From Candidatus Kuenenia stuttgartensis (lineage in GTDB: Bacteria > Planctomycetota > Planctomycetia > Pirellulales > UBA1268), in contig CAMBFA010000005.1 in assembly GCA_945865325.1 (NCBI GenBank), positions 1-57,205 on the forward strand: a DNA stretch of 57,205 nt, given 5' to 3'. Position numbers and translations under genes: made by a program. Positions 54,258 through 57,205 of the stretch are shown one piece after another. Below the pieces are notes generated by a model that had not been told where the DNA came from, did no database searches, and saw only the letters and a list, made by a program, of their open reading frames with translations. Each line of letters opens with the position of its first letter. Position 1 is the first letter of the stretch.

Positions 54258-57162
54258 GATTGCTCTTCGGGAGACCGGTTTCCCTCGGCGCACGCCGCTT
54301 GTTCATCGCGCCGGCATCCATCCCCGGGCTTTCGGAGCCGGGAGGAAAGAGAAAGCCGTCGTCGTCGACGAGGTACCCCGGAGGGAGGAGAAACGACGGG
54401 GGATCGTCGGGCTCATCGCTCTCCCGCCGGGCGCCGCCGGCTGCCACGACGAGCGTCGCGTCGGCCGCCGCTGCCTCGCCGCCGAGCAGCGCGAGCCCGA
54501 GGCGGGCGCGGAGGGAAGCCTCCGGCCAGACGACCACCCCGGTGACCACGCGCCCCAGCGACTCCGGACGGCAGGTGACCATCTCATCCAACGCCATCCG
54601 GGAAGGGGGGGTGTTCATCGACACCAGCCCGCCGACAACTTCCGGTGCGAACGCCACCACAGGCTCGATGCCATGGGCCTCACGAAACGCCTCCGCCGCC
54701 GCTCGGGCAGCCGCGAGATCGGCCGGGGCGCCGATCGGGAGGACAATCACTTCGGGGGGCCGGCCGACGGCCGAGCGGGGCAGCGCCGCCAGCCCTGCCA
54801 GCTGACCGGCCCGGGCCAGCCAGATCGTGGCCCGCCAAGCCTGCAGTTCCTCGGCCATCTGCTGCGGCGAAAGATCGGGCCCGATCGTCGTTGCCGCGAT
54901 CCCCAGCAGCACGCCGCCGCAGACGCCGAGCGGGTGCTCGAGCGGATCACCGGGCGCCAGCGACGACGCCATTCGGTCGTCGCGGCGCACCAGGCAGCAG
55001 CCGTCGAACGCCTCGGCCGTGGCCGCCAGCGCTCCCCAGTCGAGGCTCTTTCCACCGCTCCCGATTCCCCCTCCGCTCTGCACTGCATCGAGCGCCGCGC
55101 GGAGCGGTTCGGCGGCGCGGCGGTGCCGGCGCAGCCAGGCCGCGATCTCGCGCTGAGCGCCGCGCGTCGCCAGCATGCGCCCGCGGAGACCATGGGCGGC
55201 GAGCTCCTGGAGGGCAAAGCGGGCGTCGCGGGGAGAAGTGCCGACCGGGAGCGGCCGGCCGAAGCGGACCGTCAGCGGCCGCCGCCAGCCCCCGCCAACG
55301 AGCCGGGGCCACTTCCGGAAAAACCGCCCCTCGGAGAAGGAGAGGATGCTCCCCCACATCCCATCGATATGGACCGGAACGATCGGCGCCTCGACCCGGC
55401 CGAGGACCCAATCGAGCCCGCGCCGAAAGCCGAGAATCTGTCCCGTTCGGGAGATCGCCCCCTCCGAGAAGATCCCGACCGCATCGCCGGCGGCGAGCCC
55501 CTCCTGCACCGACCGCAGCGCCTGGGCAATCGACTTCGGCCGGGGCTCGAAGAGGATGAAACGCCACTGGTCGGAGAGCATCCGCAGGAACCGGCCGCGG
55601 ATGTTCGGCCCATAGACGAGCATCCGCAAGGGGCGGGGCGAGGAAAGGACGAGGACGAAGCCGTCGAGCCAGGAGAGGTGGTTGGCCACCACGACAGCCG
55701 GCCCGGTGGCCGGCAGCCGATTGGCGTGACGGACGCGGTACCGCCAGCCGGCATGGACGATCGAGGCGACAAACAGACGCAGCGTCGCGCGCGGCGCGCA
55801 CCACACGGCAGCGGCGGTGGCCCCGAGCGAGAGGAGCGCGAAGATCGCGAAGATCGCCCGGGCGGAGAGCATCGGTGGCCCTCCCTCCACGAGCGGCGCC
55901 CGCAGCCCGCCGTAGGCCAGCGACGCCAGGAACATGCCACTAAAAAGGAGGAGGTTTGTCGCCCCGAGCACTCCCCCGAGCCGTTCTGGAGGGCTCTTGG
56001 CCTGGAGGTACGTTTCCAGCGGCACGTCGAACATTCCCGCCCCGAAGCCGAGCACCACCAGCCACACAAGGGGGATCCACGCGGCCGCCCCGCCGGCCTC
56101 GACAAAATGGCCACCGATGCAGGACAGCGCCACGAAGGCGACGCTCATGGCAAGGCCACCGAGCGGCACGAATCCGAGATCGACGCGAGGATCGGCCCCC
56201 TCCGGTCGCGCGGCGAGCTTGCCGGTCACGACACTCCCCGCCCCGATGCCGGCGACGAGGGCCACGAGGAGGGGCACGACCTGCGCCTGGGACATCGCCC
56301 CCGCCTCGGTGGCGAACTGATCGACATTGGCCTGGGCCACGGCACCGATCGCCCAGAAAAACACGATCCCTGCGGCGGCGGCGGCCAGCTCAGGCTGGCG
56401 GACGAGAAGGCTTAAGTCGGTCCAGGTCCGCGCTAAGGCGTTCCAAGCGGGGGGAGCGTCGGGGGCCGCGGGGGCCAAGCGCGGCAGGAACACCGCCGCC
56501 GCCAGCCCCAGCAGGGCCGTGCCTCCGAGGAGCATGCCCGTGGGCCAGGCACGCATCCATGCCGAGGCGGCGTCGAGCGCCGTCGCGTCGGCCACCCAGT
56601 TGCCGGCGGCCGTCCCGCCGAGGACGGCGACGAGCGACACGAGCGAGAAGATCCCGTTGGCCGACGAGAGGCGCGACGGCGGAACGAGCTCGGGAATGAC
56701 GCCGACGATCGATGGCGTCATCAACGCCGCCTGCATCCCGATCGCCATCACCGCCCCGAGGAGAAGCCACAGGCCCGTCGGCAGCCCCCACCATGCCTCC
56801 GTTCCCCCCATGCCGAAGCCGAGCACGGCTGTCGCCGCTGCGGCGATGAAAACTTCGGCGCCTTTGCACCAGCGGATGACCGAGGTTTTCGACTCTCGGT
56901 CGGCGAGCGATCCGGCCAGCCAAGAGAAGAGGACGTAGGGGAGCGACAGCCCGACCAGCCCGATCGTGAGCACGAGGCTGACTCGCCCCTCGTCGACAAG
57001 TTTCTTCCCTAACCCGATCGCCAGCCACTTGATGGCGTGATCGTTGACGAGCGTCAGCGCGCGGACGACCAGCAGCGCGGCGAATCCGCCCCTCCAGAGC
57101 GAGTTCCCCGCAGCGTTCGGCGGACGTGCGGAGGGGGTGAGGCTGGGGGATGGGGTATCCAC
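54250..57162 (-). CDS. MFS transporter / PlsC acyltransferase fusion with a degenerate AMP-ligase-like third domain
   Basis: A 970-residue protein. Residues 1-415 form an MFS transporter of the LplT kind (about 12 helices; motif A-like LAGSLADRESK). Residues 470-670 form a PlsC-type acyltransferase with NHLSWLD (494-500) and FSEGAIS (565-571). Residues 690-930 resemble the ends of an AMP-binding ligase (LEHPLGVCGGVLLGIAATTI; GGLVSMNTPPS, LGRVVTGVVVWPE) but lack a clear AMP signature. LplT flips lysophospholipids and Aas reacylates them; here the pathway may be one polypeptide. The start is GTG 57162. Confidence 0.85.
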   Translation of the reverse strand: MDTPSPSLTPSARPPNAAGNSLWRGGFAALLVVRALTLVNDHAIKWLAIGLGKKLVDEGRVSLVLTIGLVGLSLPYVLFSWLAGSLADRESKTSVIRWCKGAEVFIAAAATAVLGFGMGGTEAWWGLPTGLWLLLGAVMAIGMQAALMTPSIVGVIPELVPPSRLSSANGIFSLVSLVAVLGGTAAGNWVADATALDAASAWMRAWPTGMLLGGTALLGLAAAVFLPRLAPAAPDAPPAWNALARTWTDLSLLVRQPELAAAAAGIVFFWAIGAVAQANVDQFATEAGAMSQAQVVPLLVALVAGIGAGSVVTGKLAARPEGADPRVDLGFVPLGGLAMSVAFVALSCIGGHFVEAGGAAAWIPLVWLVVLGFGAGMFDVPLETYLQAKSPPERLGGVLGATNLLLFSGMFLASLAYGGLRAPLVEGGPPMLSARAIFAIFALLSLGATAAAVWCAPRATLRLFVASIVHAGWRYRVRHANRLPATGPAVVVANHLSWLDGFVLVLSSPRPLRMLVYGPNIRGRFLRMLSDQWRFILFEPRPKSIAQALRSVQEGLAAGDAVGIFSEGAISRTGQILGFRRGLDWVLGRVEAPIVPVHIDGMWGSILSFSEGRFFRKWPRLVGGGWRRPLTVRFGRPLPVGTSPRDARFALQELAAHGLRGRMLATRGAQREIAAWLRRHRRAAEPLRAALDAVQSGGGIGSGGKSLDWGALAATAEAFDGCCLVRRDDRMASSLAPGDPLEHPLGVCGGVLLGIAATTIGPDLSPQQMAEELQAWRATIWLARAGQLAGLAALPRSAVGRPPEVIVLPIGAPADLAAARAAAEAFREAHGIEPVVAFAPEVVGGLVSMNTPPSRMALDEMVTCRPESLGRVVTGVVVWPEASLRARLGLALLGGEAAAADATLVVAAGGARRESDEPDDPPSFLLPPGYLVDDDGFLFPPGSESPGMDAGAMNKRRAPRETGLPKSNLG

Positions 57163-57205
57163 GGTGGTTGCTCGGAGTGACAGAGGGGGGGGCCAAACGC
57201 CCCGG

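Overview
The window is high-GC, gene-dense bacterial chromosome made almost entirely of housekeeping genes. I see no insertion sequence, prophage, integron, CRISPR array or plasmid function. The gene families (DUF1573 protein beside a multihaem cytochrome, ExbB with a long exported N-terminus followed by two ExbD genes and very long TPR proteins, DUF3500 Tat protein, an archaeal/eukaryal-type ProS, an endonuclease III-like protein inside the nusA-infB-rbfA operon) point to a planctomycete, probably of the Pirellulales type. That assignment is inference from gene content and GC; no 16S rRNA gene is present.

Layout. 1-2100: the tail of an unidentified gene, then three small membrane proteins (one RDD family). 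2215-4292 (-): trpB-trpA overlapping by 4 nt, divergent from 4451-7698 (+): mutM, a Tat-exported DUF3500 protein and thiO. 7720-9330 (-): a tightly coupled trio of a small membrane protein, a CpsD-like P-loop protein and an AAA ATPase whose Walker A lysine is missing. 9611-14503 (+): metH and a XerC/D tyrosine recombinase. 14593-21095 (-): an energy-transduction cluster, giant TPR protein - TPR protein - ExbB - ExbD - ExbD. 21306-24216 (-): serC-serA. 24414-26638 (-): TPR lipoprotein, a small conserved protein and an FHA protein. 26788-29325 (-): gcvT-gcvH-lipoate/octanoate transferase. 29441-32638 (-): a YhaM-like OB/HD nuclease and RNase R. 32832-37432 (+): proS, a DUF1573 protein and a tetrahaem cytochrome with a metallophosphatase-like front half. 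37445-44496 (-): nusA-infB-rbfA-endoIII-like-yebC. 44975-51410 (-): rpmF-fabD-fabG, acpP-fabF, an exported protein and a second ketosynthase lacking its catalytic cysteine. 51611-54209 (-): tRNA-Arg(ACG), ruvC-ruvA, ruvB. 54250-57162 (-): an MFS-PlsC fusion with a third, degenerate domain.

How the genes work together. The fab block supplies malonyl-ACP, ketoacyl reduction, carrier protein and elongating synthase for fatty acids, but plsX and fabH, usual between rpmF and fabD, are absent. The nusA block covers transcription elongation/antitermination, initiation factor 2 and ribosome maturation. gcvT-gcvH with the lipoyl-type transferase links glycine cleavage to protein lipoylation. serCA and trpBA are short biosynthetic operons. 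RuvABC resolves Holliday junctions.

The least ordinary items are: the Cys-to-Glu ketosynthase next to a normal FabF and AcpP; the P-loop protein pair with altered Walker A motifs; the endonuclease III-like protein with a long basic tail; the MFS-PlsC-AMP-ligase-like fusion; the phosphatase-like tetrahaem protein; and a recurring TACAAT-type extended -10 element in front of several operons. All functions are assigned by reading motifs, without database searches.
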